A stretch of 64,000 bases of DNA from Chamaea fasciata (GCA_029207755.1 JARCOQ010000002.1:7254001-7318000); one strand, 5' to 3'. Shown: positions 1 through 13,944, counted from the first letter of the stretch. Translations and numbers: made by a program. Notes: generated by a model not told the origin, from the letters alone.

Positions 1-741
1 CACCAAAGCCTTGGATTATTGATGACAAAGCAGAGTAACAGTTGCCACCGCCAGCTGCGTAATTTCTGGCATTTAAAAATGACAATGCAAAAGATACAGG
101 CAAAACATGGGAATCTTCTCAGCAGAAAGTCTCATTAGAACAAAAATTGAGAATCAATATGCAGTATGTCCACAAAACTCCAGCTGGAATACCTTGAGTA
201 CCTTAATGACAAACAAGCCAATAAAAACAAGTGAAGCAGTAACAACATTAGCAACAAAAAAGTCAAGAATGTCCACTCATTGAGCACTCCAAAAAAAGGT
301 TTCTCTCTTGCCCTAAATTATACTGTATAATTTCCTGGAAAGTATTAGTCTCAGGAAAGACAACAGTAAAACTCACACTGATTTCAGTAATGCCAGAACT
401 CCACCCTGAGTTCAGGATGAGTGCAAAGCATATTTCAGTGAAACATGCTAACCATGCAGATTTCCCAGGAGTTTTAATCATGCAAAGTACCTGCTCTGTA
501 GACATTCCTAAATTATTACAAACCTGTGAGATCCTTGAATACAAGTGACAATAATCTCAAAACCACTCTAACGCTTCAGCATATAGCTTGAATGATAGAG
601 ATGTTTTCTTTATAATCACAGAAAATCTCTAAGAATTTGTAGCTGGGCTAGATCCTGCAAGTATTATACAATCACAAACACCTGGAGTGGAGCATGGCCT
701 GAATATGAAAGTGATGATATGATCCTACTGTTCTTTTTACA

Positions 742-787
742 TAAAAACCAACAACAACAAAAAAACCCAACGAAACAAAACAAAAAA
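742..787. repeat. CAA/A-rich simple sequence
   Basis: A-rich tract with CAACAACAACAA and AAACAAAACAAAAAA segments. Low complexity, no further function visible. Confidence 0.8.
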
Positions 788-3700
788 GTGCGCCTGTTTA
801 TGATTTAGGATGCAATAACACTTTGCACTTGGCAAGGTGGCACAAACATAGCTTTGTTGCAAGTGTCAGACTGCTTTACATGTAGGAATGAATTCAGGTC
901 CACAACTCATGAAATGCTGAATAAGAAGAACTGAACAACTTCCAGGCTTGCCCAGAATCACACAGGAAGATTTCAGCAGCCCAGCAATTGCTCTGCTTAG
1001 CTTGCAGACTCTCTGCCTCAAGGCAATCTTTCGTTTACTGCACAGTAATTTTCTCTGTAGGAAAATGTTTTGCAGCATACCTTTAGAAATCATGTTGCAA
1101 TGACTATATAGTCTCATAGCAAGTTCTGTCCAGTGTGCAGGTCTGCCAGAGAGCACAAACATTCATTTCTGGAACACCTATAATGCACCATGAAATTGCT
1201 TCAGTCAGGCACCTGCAGCTTCTGTGGTAACACTTCACCCCGAACAAACAATTTCTTTTTTCCTTCTTGATTTTCATTAGGTTTTACTCCAAGAGAAATG
1301 CTCAAACTGAACACCACAGTTCAAAGAAGTCCTAAGAGACAAACGATTTCACATGAATGAGGAGAGCAAGATGTGAAGAGTTTGAAATGTGAGGCATGCT
1401 GGAGGGAACTGAGAGCCATCATGCCAACATCTCTCACTTTCAAAAACTTGACATTCCGAATGGCATAAACACTTCGGAAAACAGTGATGCAAACCCCCCA
1501 CAAACTTACAGTTACCTGATCTTGATTCATCATCCTTTTGTTCAAGGAACCAAATTTCATATTTTGTGAGGGAGGGCAAATTACTTCAGCATAGATATCT
1601 CTATGTCTAGTTTCAAAACTCAGTATATTCCATGTGGCAGTGGAAATATTTTGAGATATACACCAGGAAAGCTTTTCACTTTCTCATGCTTTACTTTTTT
1701 AACCACATTAGTTTCCCTGACAAATTTGTGGGGTTTATTTACTCTCAGACTCACTCACTTTTCTCACCTTTTGCTCTCTGTGTAATTTATTCTCCCCTGT
1801 GCAGCCAGAAGGCCGAGCAGAGGCAAGTAGACAACTGACAGCAGCAGAGAGAGGCAAAAGCAAAGCTGCTGAGTTAGAAAAAACAAAAGGAGTATAAATA
1901 GATCCAAGTATAACTAACCACCCACACTTCCACATTAAACAAAGGAACAATCTTCATGTGACCATGTGCCAAAGAGATTCTTGTTAGATAATGATTTTTC
2001 AGAAGGAAAAAAAAAATCAATTAATTGCTCAGCGCAGCATGAGTTTTAGCAAGAATTATCCTACAGCTAGATAAAGAAAGAAAGCAGGATTGTTGGGTTT
2101 TTTTCTTTTCCCTATTAAGGAGGACAACCTCAAACAGGCAGACTTGCATAATATTACAGAGGAGTCTGAAATAACACCCTGCAATGTGTGTGTGAATCCC
2201 ACACTACTGCACGTGGTGAATATCTGAACTTGGCAGTAAGTATTTGTGAGTATATTATTACCTGGAGAGAGAGAAGTACTCTGTTGGGTTGAGGAAACCC
2301 AAGAACTGAAAAATTATTATTTTTGAAGTGCTGTGATTTGGACTAGACTTTTCATATAACCAGAAGCATCACAGGAAACTCAGTAAGGCAAAACTATCCA
2401 AACAAAGTGAAATAAGCAAAAGTGAAGTTGACAGAACTTTCAAAAAGTAGACCAAAAAATCAAAGCAAACCAAACAAGAAGCTCTAATCACTTACAGCTG
2501 TTCAAGGCTCCAAAACCGGGCACTGTTCTTCTCTACTATTTTTATTCTACATTTTTCTTTTGATTATGAGAACATAATATGTGCAAACTCAGCACACAGA
2601 TTGTTGAGGTTTTATTAAACATGCTTTTAGAGTTAGTGTCATTTTTACTTTACAAAAGTAATTCCTAAAATAAGCATGATACACAATAAAGTCTCAGTTA
2701 GCCGTTATCCGATATTTAGATTTTAAGTGACAACATGTGGCTGCTGTGGTCTAGCAAGCAAGTAGGAATATCAAAAATGCCAAGTACAATCAAATTTATA
2801 AGGTTCACTAGAGACTTTCAAGAAAAAAATGTACCTTTTTTTTTTTCTCACTCCCATCCCCCAAAATGGAGACGGTTTCAGTGTTTGGAAAAGACCAAAC
2901 ACAGTGAGGAGCCGAGTTCCTTCACTTCACCGTACAGGCTTCCCACAAATAATACATTGATTTCTGCAAGACATCTGTTTATTAAAACGTTTTTCATGCT
3001 TTATAAATGGAAATATCTCCGTATAAGAGCATAAAATAAACTTAAATATAGTAAAAATAAAGGCTGACAGGTCCAAGAGGATGCATGAAAGAACCCTGGA
3101 AGGCAGAAAATTTGTAGAGCTGTTTTGCACATTTGATCTGTAGGGATCCTAAGTTCCATGTCCAATAGAATCTACTTCGAAGACTTTTTCTGCCTGTACA
3201 CAGGTTTCTCACCTCCCACTGTGAGTCCTAACGTGTACCAGACTCATACAAGCCTACTTTTTTTCACTATTACTTTGCCACTGATTGTTTTTGCTCCTGA
3301 GAAGGAATGAGGGAAGGCACAGCAGTCACTAAGGGGCTGGGGAAAACAGTGTTTGCAGAAATGGATTTTTAACTTAGAAGAGGACGTCTACACTCTACAT
3401 GTAAGATTTCCCTGCAGCTGATGAAGGGAGGGGAAGGAAGAATTAGCTTTCTAAGCCCAGTCTTCATCTTTATTGTCTGCAATATAAGCAAAGGCTCCCT
3501 TCCTGACTGCTTAGAAAAACTAACCAAACAAAAATGTTTCTTTTTCATTAGCAGAATAAAATGAATGAAGAAATAATTTCCCTCCCACATCCTCTTTTCA
3601 TTTCTCTTATTCATCCAAAAAACCCCCAACAACGAGACTGTCAGCCAAACAAAACAAAGAATTTACTTTCTCAGCGTAATAAATCACCTTTGCTCTTAAC

Positions 3701-4929
3701 CATCCAAATCATAAAGTCCTACACACCCTGGATAGCTCAAGTAACCTTGTCTGAGATAACAACCACCTGGCTTTTTATTATTTTTAGGGAGAAGCTTCCC
3801 AGACACCATTTCTATAATTTCACATGGTCCCAGAGGTTCAAAACTCTCAATAAGCCATTTTAACAAGAAAATCCTGATAGTCTAATATCTAGGCCTGTAA
3901 ACGTCCCAAAACTCAGATATCTAACACATACTCTATTTGCTGCAGGCATTGATTTTCTTTTACTATCTAGGTCATCAGTTCACAACTAGGGACAAAAGAA
4001 ATCCCTAGAGAATTTTGACTCAATGAGAAATTTCCAAATTCCTCTAAGTCCACTGAGTATCTGCAAAAGAGGCCCATTCTTCTCTGCTTTACTTTCACAA
4101 TGGAAAGTAGAAATCGGTCTAAAATAAAGCTGACCGTAGAAAAATACACCCTTATTTCACATTAAAGAGGTACTTTTCACTACTGCTGGGTCAAACAATA
4201 CTGAGAAACCATGGTTATGCATGTCTAATGCTGAACTTTTTAAGTGGTGAGAAGACAAAAATAGCAGGAGCAAAGGACATCACTGATGCAAAAGAACATT
4301 TTAGAAAGTTGTGAGAAACGCCAGAAGGAACAGATACTATTACAACACTAGGGTCAAGTATGATCAGCAGTAACTTGGTTAAAAATGCCAGCAGATGAAT
4401 GACCATAGGGAACCTTTTAATCTAACACTGAATTACGATGAGTTTTAATTCCAGTACTTTTGGTTAGTGTGAACACAGTCTATAAATCTGATAACCTCAC
4501 ACAGTAGATGACGCTACTACCAGGCATGCCCTTGGGAACACAGGAGGTCAGTTTGGTCCTAAATGCAAAATCTAGTGTCTGTGATAGCCAGTAACAGCCT
4601 ACAGACCCTGGTGTTCTCCTCAGCTCACAGATGTTTGACACTGGGCCACCTTTTGCCTCGCTCCTGACGCTCCTTCGCTTTCCCTTAATTCCAGAGACCA
4701 ACACTACCCTTTTGGAGATGTCTGCTGGGAAGACGTATCATCAAGTGTCAACCTGGATAGGTTTACCCTATCCAGCACAGAAGATTCAGGGTTAATAATG
4801 AGCCATTTAAAGCAATCAGAACAATGCTGGGCATCAAGCATGACCCAAACATTTGAGACTGGTGGGCTTTTTCCTCTGTTTTCTTACAGCAAATGGAGAA
4901 AGCACCTCAATAAAAATATTTGGGACAGT

Positions 4930-5378
4930 TGACGTGTCCAGAGGAGGCAACAAAGCTGGTGAGGGGCTTGGAACACAAGCCCTAGGAGGAACAACTGAGG
5001 GAGCTGGGGTTGTTTAGCCTGGAGAAAAGGAGACTCAGGGGTGACCTTATCACTCTCTACAATCTCCTGAAAGGTGGCTGTGGTCAGGTGGGGTTGGTCT
5101 CTTTCTTCAGGCAGCAACTGACAGAATGAGAGGACACAGTCTCAAACTGCACCCAGGGAAATTTAGGTTGGATGTCAGAAAAAAGTTTTTTACTGAGAGA
5201 GTGATAAAGTACTGGAATGATCTGCCTGGGGAGGTGGTGCAGTCACCATCCCTGGATGTGTTTAAAAGACGACTGGATATGGCACTTGGCGCCATGGTTT
5301 AGTTGAGATGGTGTTAGGGCACGGGGTCGACTTGACGATCTTAAAGGTCTCTTCCAACCTAGAGATTCTGTGATTCTG
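4930..5378 (+). mobile_element. CR1 non-LTR retrotransposon, 5'-truncated 3' end
   Basis: About 450 bp of CR1 3' sequence. It contains the usual landmarks in order: GAGGAGGCAACAAAGCTGGT, GGGTTGTTTAGCCTGGAGAA, CCTTATCACTCTCTACAA, GGTTGGATGTCAGAAAA, GGAGGTGGTGCAGTCACCAT, and a terminal GGTCTCTTCCAACCTAGAG followed by two ATTCTGTG-type units. CR1 copies are typically truncated at the 5' end and end in short ATTCTRTG repeats, as here. There is no poly-A tail, as expected. The copy is moderately diverged and not coding. It lies antisense to ROBO1 and abuts a CpG-dense patch on its right. Confidence 0.93.
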
Positions 5379-5420
5379 CAAGAGCTGCAGAGAAGAAGGG
5401 AACATCCACATGGGCATTTT

Positions 5421-5661
5421 CAGGCCGTTTGCCTTGGTTTGGCACACGGATCGAGACGTCAGGCTCCTCGTGCCCGCAGTGCCTCGGGGGTTGTGTGGCC
5501 GTGTCAGCCCCGCACGGTGCCAGCGCACTCGAGCCCGTCTCACAGCAGGGCTCGTTAGCCTGGGCTCGGCGCCACATTAACCGCTGCCAGATGGCTGCCG
5601 GGACATCCACAGCCAGCCCAGGGCTCACATCTGCCTGACAACATCTGCACAGCCACGCTCC
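5421..5661. promoter_or_regulatory. CpG-dense GC-rich patch (candidate regulatory element)
   Basis: By hand count there are 19 CpG dinucleotides in 241 bp, inside an otherwise CpG-poor, AT-rich intron. It begins about 40 bp after the end of a CR1 copy. Overlapping open frames on both strands here reflect GC richness, not coding. A GACGTCAG half-site resembling a CRE is visible near 5455. It could be a small CpG island (alternative promoter or enhancer), part of a GC-rich repeat such as an LTR, or a recent insertion not yet depleted of CpG. I cannot tell which from sequence alone. Confidence 0.4.
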
Positions 5662-6547
5662 TTCTCATGGCAAACCTGAAATGCAGGCTGCGAGGGGAGA
5701 ATCTTGTAAGAGGTTAGGATTTCCAATCCACACCAACGTGCAGAATTCAAGCTTTCACTCTTGGCAGCTGTGGTCAGGGCTGCAAACTGTCCACGGATGT
5801 GTTAGAGATGAGAAGTTTTGTTTCAAAGGGCTGAGTCTGAAAAATGAAGTGAGGATGATCAGACTCCATATAGGACGGAAGAAGCAAAAGAGGGAAATGG
5901 ATACAAAAATAAAAGTCCGTGTGATATTCCTCCACTTCATGTTACCCAGGCTATTCATCAGATTTTTTTACAACCTTCCAAGGTGAGTGTGGTGCTCTGC
6001 AGAAGGTAATGTTTTTTAAGGCTCAGCCAAAACCCTGACGAACAACACAAAAAACCATGAGACAAATGATAATCGAAGACTAATGGACCACTGAAAAGAG
6101 CTTGGGTAAGCCTATGATAATTTAAAAAAAAATTACATGGGAAGCAGCAGTGTAGCAGAAGACACCCTGAGAGCCCTTTGTCTTAACAGAGAGTGATTGT
6201 GCAGATGTGGAAACCTGAGTGGTTTAGACTCGGCAGGAGAAGAGGCAGGCATGCAGACAGAATTGAGGGGAAAAATGGGAAAGGTGTCCTCCTGATAAGG
6301 CAGGAGACAGCACAAGGACTTGGCATGGAAAAGAAGGGAGAGGCGATCCAGAAGACACATTCTGAAAGATTTGTGGAATCTGGAGAGCAAAGAGATTTCA
6401 GCAGGGACCCTGAAACAGAGCTTTAGGTGTGAACACAGAACAACAGTGTAACATTTTGGAAAAAACAAGGAGAAGTAACAGCAGGATTTAGAGGAATTCT
6501 CACTATCCTCTGGGACAGCTGTGTGGTAACAAATTGTTTTTCAGAGG

Positions 6548-6562
6548 TTTTTTTTTTTTTTT
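6548..6562. repeat. T15 homopolymer
   Basis: Run of fifteen T followed by CCCCTCCT. It resembles a pyrimidine tract on the plus strand, but no exon follows. Confidence 0.9.
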
Positions 6563-9500
6563 CCCCTCCTAGGGTGCCAAGTTAACTCACAGCAGGTCCA
6601 GCTGTGTCACCTGGGGAAACAATATTAAGAGCAGAAGAAATATAAATCATTAACAAAAAACTACTCTTGATCCTGGAGGAAGCAACCATTGCAGGGATCA
6701 GCAGATGAAGTATTAAGAGAGGTAGAGCGGGAAGCCAACACTCCCTGGGAGTAAGTAAAAGGACTTGGAAGAAAGGAAATTGCTGGGAGGCAGCACATAT
6801 TGGGAATCAGAAGAAAAAATACACTTCTCTTTCTAACCCTCTTGGGGCCTGTAGGAAATTGCTGCTTGCCCTTTAATCTGCCCCAAAAAAGAAAAACAAT
6901 TAAAATGAAATAAAACCCTGAACTGTAAGTCCTTGTTCCCTGCCTTCCCCTCACCCCCATTGCTTTGTGTGCTGTGCACCCAGGCCATGATCTCTCATGC
7001 AGCTCTCCACAGCAGAGACAATATTACCATTAGAATTACAGCTTCTATAAGAGTGTGCATTCTTTTGCTGTGTATCTGAAATATGCAATTTGGGGAAATG
7101 AAGGTGTTAAGAGATTAACGATCAATAAATCAATGAAAAAGAAAGGAGGCCTGAAAAAAAAAACCTAAAAACAAAGAAAAATGCAGAAGAAAGAAATAAG
7201 GATAAACATCTTGAATTCATTTGGAGTGGCACGGCAACAGTATGGTTTCTGTCAGGAGCATTGCTGTAGTAATGAGTTAAGACTGTTACTCCACACAAAA
7301 TGCCCCAACAAATTCAATCAGGTTTTTTTTCTTTCATTTCTCTTGATTCACTTCCCCATTGCAATTTTTCCCTGCAATTTAACTTTAGAAAGAAAGACCG
7401 TTTCCTAAAGGGGGAATTAATTTCTGCTCTTTCCACTGTTCCCTCCAATACTAACAACACTTTCTCTTTTCCTTTTTAATTGACAGTCCTAGCAATTTCT
7501 TCCACTTTCTTTTTTTCATTTTTCTTATGATCAAGGTCATGCTGGGATCCACCTATGTAGTTTTAAACTTGCCAAAGCACAATGAGGCTATGACTGGTCT
7601 CCACCAAGAAGAATGAACGTAGCTCTCTGTGACAATTCATTAACAAAAAAATTGGGGCAAGCACATGAAACATCTTCCTGTGGATGGTACCGTTAAAGGA
7701 AGTTTTCCAGTCACAACAGAAGATCAGAAGGCTTTGTCTTCACATTTTGAAAAACGTTTTCATCATTCACTCATGCAAAAATAGCATTGTGTAAGATGCA
7801 ATAAATGCTGCACATTTGTGATGTACTATTTAAGGGCCAGGAAAGGAGATAGGAATTGAAAATTTAAGTTGCAGCTCATCTAAAATAAGAGTGTAAGTCA
7901 TTCAAAACTGTTGATGTCACAAGACAGCCACACAAAAAAAGGAATGGAAACCTGTATGCATTATTCATCTTGTAACTTTGATCTTTAAACCTAAGAAACT
8001 TGAACAAGGAAAGATAAATGGCTTCTCAAGCTTTTTCTTTTAAAAATCAAATGAGGATGATTCAGGATAAATGAGAGATAAGAGTTAATGCGAAAGAGGG
8101 GGAAATTGCAATCACAGTGCTGTATGGATGTTTCAATGCAAAGACTTTCCTTTTTGTATTCAATTACAAAGGATTTCTTTCTTAGGTACCAGCATCCTTT
8201 TTCATGTATATGTAAAAGATTTTACCTATTAAAATTTTATGTTCAGTATGCATAGCTTTTTTCTTCTAACACCTATACCATGACTTGATGTGAACAATTA
8301 GGAAGCTTTCTGAAGCAGAGGCTACTAGTGGTCATGGGGCAGGAACAGACTCAGCTGTAAAATCCTGACCTCCAAACCTGGCTCAAACATGAGCTTGGGC
8401 TAGAGCTTATGCAAGATATGTCCACTTTCTCCCATGGGGAAAGCACTGATAATTACAGGCACTCTGACTGCATCCTGATTTCACTGAGGCTTAGTCAATT
8501 ATGCAGGCATTGCTGCTAAAACATAAATTGATAGATCCAAAAGCACATGGAGGTTGCCCTGTCTAGATGGGAGAGCCACAAAAATCCCCTTTGAACGCTC
8601 TGCACTCCTGAGAGTTTGTAATTATTGCCAGTTTTTGCCTAGAGATATGCTCAAAGGCCCCACCACCTTGGTTAGATTACTGATGTCAGCATCTCATTCA
8701 GAGACAGTCGCATTTGGGATTCACAAAGAAGAGAGAGCAGCAACACAGCTCCTCGAGGGAGGCTCTGAGCAAACCTGACACAGGCAGACACTGCCACAGC
8801 CATCACAAATCACAGCTCACCAGCCATTCCCAGCAACAGCAAAGTCCAGGGAAGAATGCCTTGGCTTCACAGTATGCTGCAGGAGGGTTTGCTTATCTGA
8901 GCTTCCAAATTGTTACCTCCTCACAAGCAGATGTCACTAATCATGTGATAGAGCCACACAGGCTGGGTGGATGTGAGGACACACTGGGAGATGAAGGAAA
9001 TGGTTGGGGAATGAGGTGAAAATTTCGTGGTGGGGTCTGTGTTAGGAAGGCAGTGGGAACACCATTTGAAAAGTAGTGGGACGTGGGACGTTTCCGGGTT
9101 GCAGGAGGAAGATGGGTGAAAAGTGAATGGAGGCACACTCAATTAACAGGCTTACAAGTGAGCATTGGTTAATACTCACTGTGATTACTGTGAGTGCCTG
9201 AGCAAGTCACTGCTCATGGCACTTGCAGCCACTGACACTCTGCCAAGTGCATGCAGACAAAATACATTTGGAAAGACCAAATCCAGTAATTACAGCAGTC
9301 AGCAGAAACTACTGCTGATTGCACTTCCTCCTCAGCCCGAGGGAATGCAAACTCACAGCTTTTGGCACCAAGGTGACACACGTGGCTACGTCCTAATGAT
9401 GCTGTGCTGCCATGCAAAAAAGACAGCTAGACTGATGGAGCAGGGCTGCTCCTGGGAAGGATACCTGGAAGCCTGGAGCCCTGGCCTAGATCCTTGCTCC

Positions 9501-9799
9501 AAGCAATGGGAGGGTATGAACTTCACCACTGCCAAATGTGTAAACACCAAGAACGGCTGGAAACAGAACCAGGAACTTCCCCACCCTGGTGCGCTCCCTT
9601 CTCTCTCTCTCTCATGGACAATACCCTGCACCTTCTTTCTCCACCAAGTCTCAGCTCCAAGAGGAGTGGCACACAGACTCTCTTAGTGCAGATGGATCAT
9701 ATAAGAAACTGGAAAAATACATTTGAACTTTAAGCTGTTTGCGGTGAGAAATTAGAGCTATTCACGGGACCGAGCTGAGGCACTCCATCACTCCTTTTC

Positions 9800-9802
<3 letters not shown>

Positions 9803-9889
<87 letters not shown>
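9803..9889. repeat. (TA)43 microsatellite
   Basis: An uninterrupted run of TA dinucleotides over about 87 bp, flanked by unique sequence. It is likely polymorphic in length and prone to cruciform formation and assembly error. Confidence 0.97.
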
Positions 9890-9891
<2 letters not shown>

Positions 9892-12800
9892 CAGGAGGGA
9901 TTCCTGATTCCACAGTAATCCCATTGAAAAATGAACTAGACGAGCCTGGAATCGTACTAGTTCTGCTCTGTTCTCACGATAACTGTTGTCCAGTTCAATA
10001 TATTAAGCTAAAGGTAAGTGTTTGCTTCTCAGGCAAGACTGGTCCAGCTTCATTTGTAATATTTGGAGAGGGATTAGTCACAGCAAGCATTTGCTTTCAT
10101 ACCATGGTGTACAGAATACACATGAGAAAAATTGTTGTAATAACAGAAAATCATGTTGAGCCCCAATGCACTGACAAAAATGTTTACAGACAACACACTC
10201 AAGAGTAAACAAAAAAAATATAAAAATTTGCTGACGATTCTCTGTCAGGTGCACCCAACAGACATTTGTGCACTGAAGGGCCTACAGCAAGTGTCTAAAC
10301 CTGGGAGAGCTGTGCTCAAATAAAATGTCTGCTTCTATAAACTCCTTCACAGATAGCTCTGCCCTCACCCTTAACTTTCATTTCCTATTTGTTCCGTACC
10401 CTAGTTTATAACCTGAAAGACCTATACAGTTTTTTCTCTTCAAAGCACATTTACTTGCCCTACAAATGGACCAAAAATATGAAAAGACTCATTTTTATTA
10501 GCTCACCTACATAAACACATTGATTTCCTAAACTCTACCCAGGACAAAATAATATTTTCTTTTTATTGCATTCCTGAGAAAGTCATTCCTTAACTTGGAT
10601 CTTATTTATCTGCTATTTATCTGCATCTTTTGCTTCAAACTCTCAGTCAGGAACGGAGCTTCCACCTCTGTCTCTCTGGCACTCTTAGTACTTATTCTGA
10701 AAAGTCCAGTTTTTCTGACTCACAGATGACACTGTCATTGCAGAGGAGAAAAAACGCTTCCATATATTAAAAATAAGGTCGCTTCATGGAGATGTCATCT
10801 TCTTGAAGAAAGTATATATACGAATCAAAAAAGATGTCAAGCATCATTCCTTATCCAGAAAAAGTACAGCCTTAATGTTTATTTTAAATCTCTTGTCAGA
10901 AAGGAAAGCATTATAACAAAATGCTTCACTCAGCCTTTGACACTTACAGAACTCTTAAAATTGTAATGAGTCAAAGATCAACAAACCTATAAGAATGAAA
11001 ACAACTGGAAATGCTTCAGAAGTGGAGCCACCAAAGATTTTCATTTATTAAATGCCCACTGGTATTACATACACATTGAACAGCAAGACATATAGTTTGA
11101 CATTTCCTGATCTGCTAATTTCATGGCTTAAAAAGAGGAAAGTCACACTTGTATTATGAAATTTACTGCCACTGAGTCAATCAAAATTTTGCCACCACAT
11201 GAAGGTAGGTGCTCATTTTAAATGTAGACACCTAATTAAAAAGAAAAAAAAGAAACTTGTCATCAATTTCATCCTCATTTCAGCTTTTGTACTCTTCCAG
11301 ATTTTTTTTCATTCCTGTTGCCAAACTGAAATAGAAATGTCTTTATGGAGATAAATTAAGAGAAATGGAATTATTCTAAGTCAGGTTTCACTGTTACCAT
11401 TTCATTCCCATCTGCCCTTTAGCAAGTTGTCCACTCCATGTCCCAATCCCCTCTCCCTTCCCAGCCACTAGCAAGACCATGCAGATGGCTGCAAAGCTGT
11501 AGAGGTGCATCTGAATGCACATTTATCCATTTGGATAAAAGATCCTGCTACAGCTGTAAGAGGATGCAAATCTGCACTACAGTGTTGCCTCAGACTCTCT
11601 GGCCTGTGTGGGAAGGACCCACGATATCCATAGTGCTGCTGAGGACAATGCCAGGCACATATGACATGGACAGACAGGGCTAAGCTGGGCTGTGGCAGCT
11701 CTGTTAATTTACACCTCTGGAAAAGAAATCCCTCATTTTGGTACCTGAAACAAGTGTGTATCTACGCCTACAGCAAAGCTCACTTTCATTTGTTTGTTTC
11801 TGGGAGGCGACACTGATAAAGCACAACAGCTCTGCCAGATGACACGGTGAAAAAATATTCTGTGGGTGAGCATTTGATACAAACACCAGAAAATAAAACC
11901 AAACTGAGGGGCTTTATTTCACCCTAAGAAAAGATTTAATGGCTTCAGGTGACACTGCCAGTCAGCGATAGCTACTCTTGTTCTGGGTATGTCTTTGTTC
12001 TGGCAGCTGGAACGGTTTTCATGTATAACAAAAAAAATGTACTTAATAGGCAACACCTGAAAATCCTTCGAGAGAATAAACTACAGCAATAAAAAATACA
12101 AGTTTAGAAAGCGCTTCCTGGAGGAAAAAGAAAAACATAGGTAGCACTGGAATCTTCCCTTTATCTCAGGTCAATTGACTTGTCATGGTTGGAAGGAGAT
12201 TTGAAAAGGAAATTGCAAGTTCTTAGCAGGTATGATTGAAGGAATAGAGTTAATAGCCAGCAATCAGTGTAGGTTGGGTAGTGTACTTAAAAATTTAAAT
12301 GTATGCATACGCCACGACTGCAGAATGCATGGGCTTTGTCTTGTTTGTAAAAAATAAATGGAAAAAAAGGCAATTTCAATCTCAAACCAAAATGGTAATT
12401 TTATACTTAGGTTGCTGGGTCTAAGAATACTTCCATTAAACATTTCCCACATTTCGGTATGTGATTGAGGCATGTAAATGGTATGTGCCTCTAATCCTGC
12501 TTTACACTAGCAATCTTTCCAGTACCAACAGGACAGTATGGGCTTTCAGATTTTACAGTTTCTCTCATTTGGAAAGATGTTTCTCCTACCATCATGTTGG
12601 CAGCAAACAAATGATTTTTGAACTCTATTTTTCACTGCCATTTCTGAAAGGCCTTTAGGCTCAGCAGCTTACTGTTTCAAAAGGATAGTTTTATGATTTG
12701 AGAAGCTGCTTTCTCCATACTCTTGAATGGACATGCACTGTATTCAGCAAGCTACAGATACAGATGAGTATGACAACACCTCTAATGAAAAAACAGATTT

Positions 12801-13066
12801 ATTTAAGGTGGCAGGATAAGCCATTCTCTCTCTAAAGAAATGTGTCTATATCCCCAAACCCTTTTTACGCTTTCTAATGCAACACACAACTTTTCTGCGT
12901 GTGTTATTTTCAACAGAATTATATAAGATGTCACTGAGACTACTTGTAGTTTCTTTTTTCAACCAAAGGCAGATATTACAGGTTGCACAAATTTGTAGGT
13001 GGATAAAAGGTAAGAAAATTACAGGACAGTGGTAAGCAAAATGAAGTTCATTTCCACAAGCTTCTA

Positions 13067-13510
<444 letters not shown>

Positions 13511-13547
13511 TCAATAATTATTAAAAAAATACTCAATAATAATTACT

Positions 13548-13586
13548 AATACAAAACACTAAGAGTGCAGCAAAGTGTTTTGTATT
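13548..13586 (-). repeat. 13-bp perfect inverted repeat upstream of the ROBO1 acceptor
   Basis: The left arm AATACAAAACACT (13548-13560) is exactly complementary to the right arm AGTGTTTTGTATT (13574-13586), with a 13-nt spacer. In ROBO1 pre-mRNA this would fold into a hairpin ending about 71 nt before the acceptor, in the region around or just upstream of the branch point. A short direct repeat, TACTCAATAAT, lies between it and the exon (13508-13518 and 13530-13540). Confidence 0.85.
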
Positions 13587-13650
13587 GGCTTTTAATTGTG
13601 CCTGTTGGCACTTATTTTACATTAGCAAACAGACCAGTTAATAAACAGAG

Positions 13651-13944
13651 CTGGGAGGGATTTTTTACAAGAGCATGTTGTGAGAGAACCAGAGGCAATG
13701 GCTTTGAACTGAAAGAGGGCAGGTTTAGATCAGATATTAGGAAGGAATTCTTTACTGTGCAGGTGGCAAGGCCCTGGCATGGACTGGCCAGAGGAGATGT
13801 GGATGGCCCATCCCTGGAAGTGTTCAAGGCCAGGCTGGATGAGCTCTGAGCAACCTGGCCTGTGGAAGGTGTCCCTGCCCACGGCAGGGGGTTGGAACGA
13901 GATGGTCTTTAAGGTCCTTTCCAACACAAAGCATTCTATGATTC
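13651..13944 (+). mobile_element. CR1 3' fragment close to the ROBO1 exon acceptor
   Basis: About 290 bp matching the standard CR1 3' region: TTTTTTACAAGAGCATG, GAGGCAATGGCTTTGAACTG, GGTTTAGATCAGATATTAGG, GGATGAGCTCTGAGCAACCT, then TTTAAGGTCCTTTCCAACAC and a terminal ATTCTATGATTC. It lies about 175 bp from the ROBO1 exon boundary, inside the upstream intron and in the opposite orientation to the gene. The left boundary is approximate. It belongs to a different CR1 subtype from the copy at 4.9 kb: its core is 'gagcaacctggcctgtggaa' rather than 'tggtgcagtcaccatccctg'. Confidence 0.93.

Noticed and set aside
9165..9686. 173-codon open frame on the plus strand
   Set aside because: No family recognised; overlapping frames of similar length on both strands indicate unconstrained sequence.
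12183..12215. CR1-like ATGGTTGGAAGGAGATTTG
   Set aside because: Too short, with no neighbouring CR1 landmarks.
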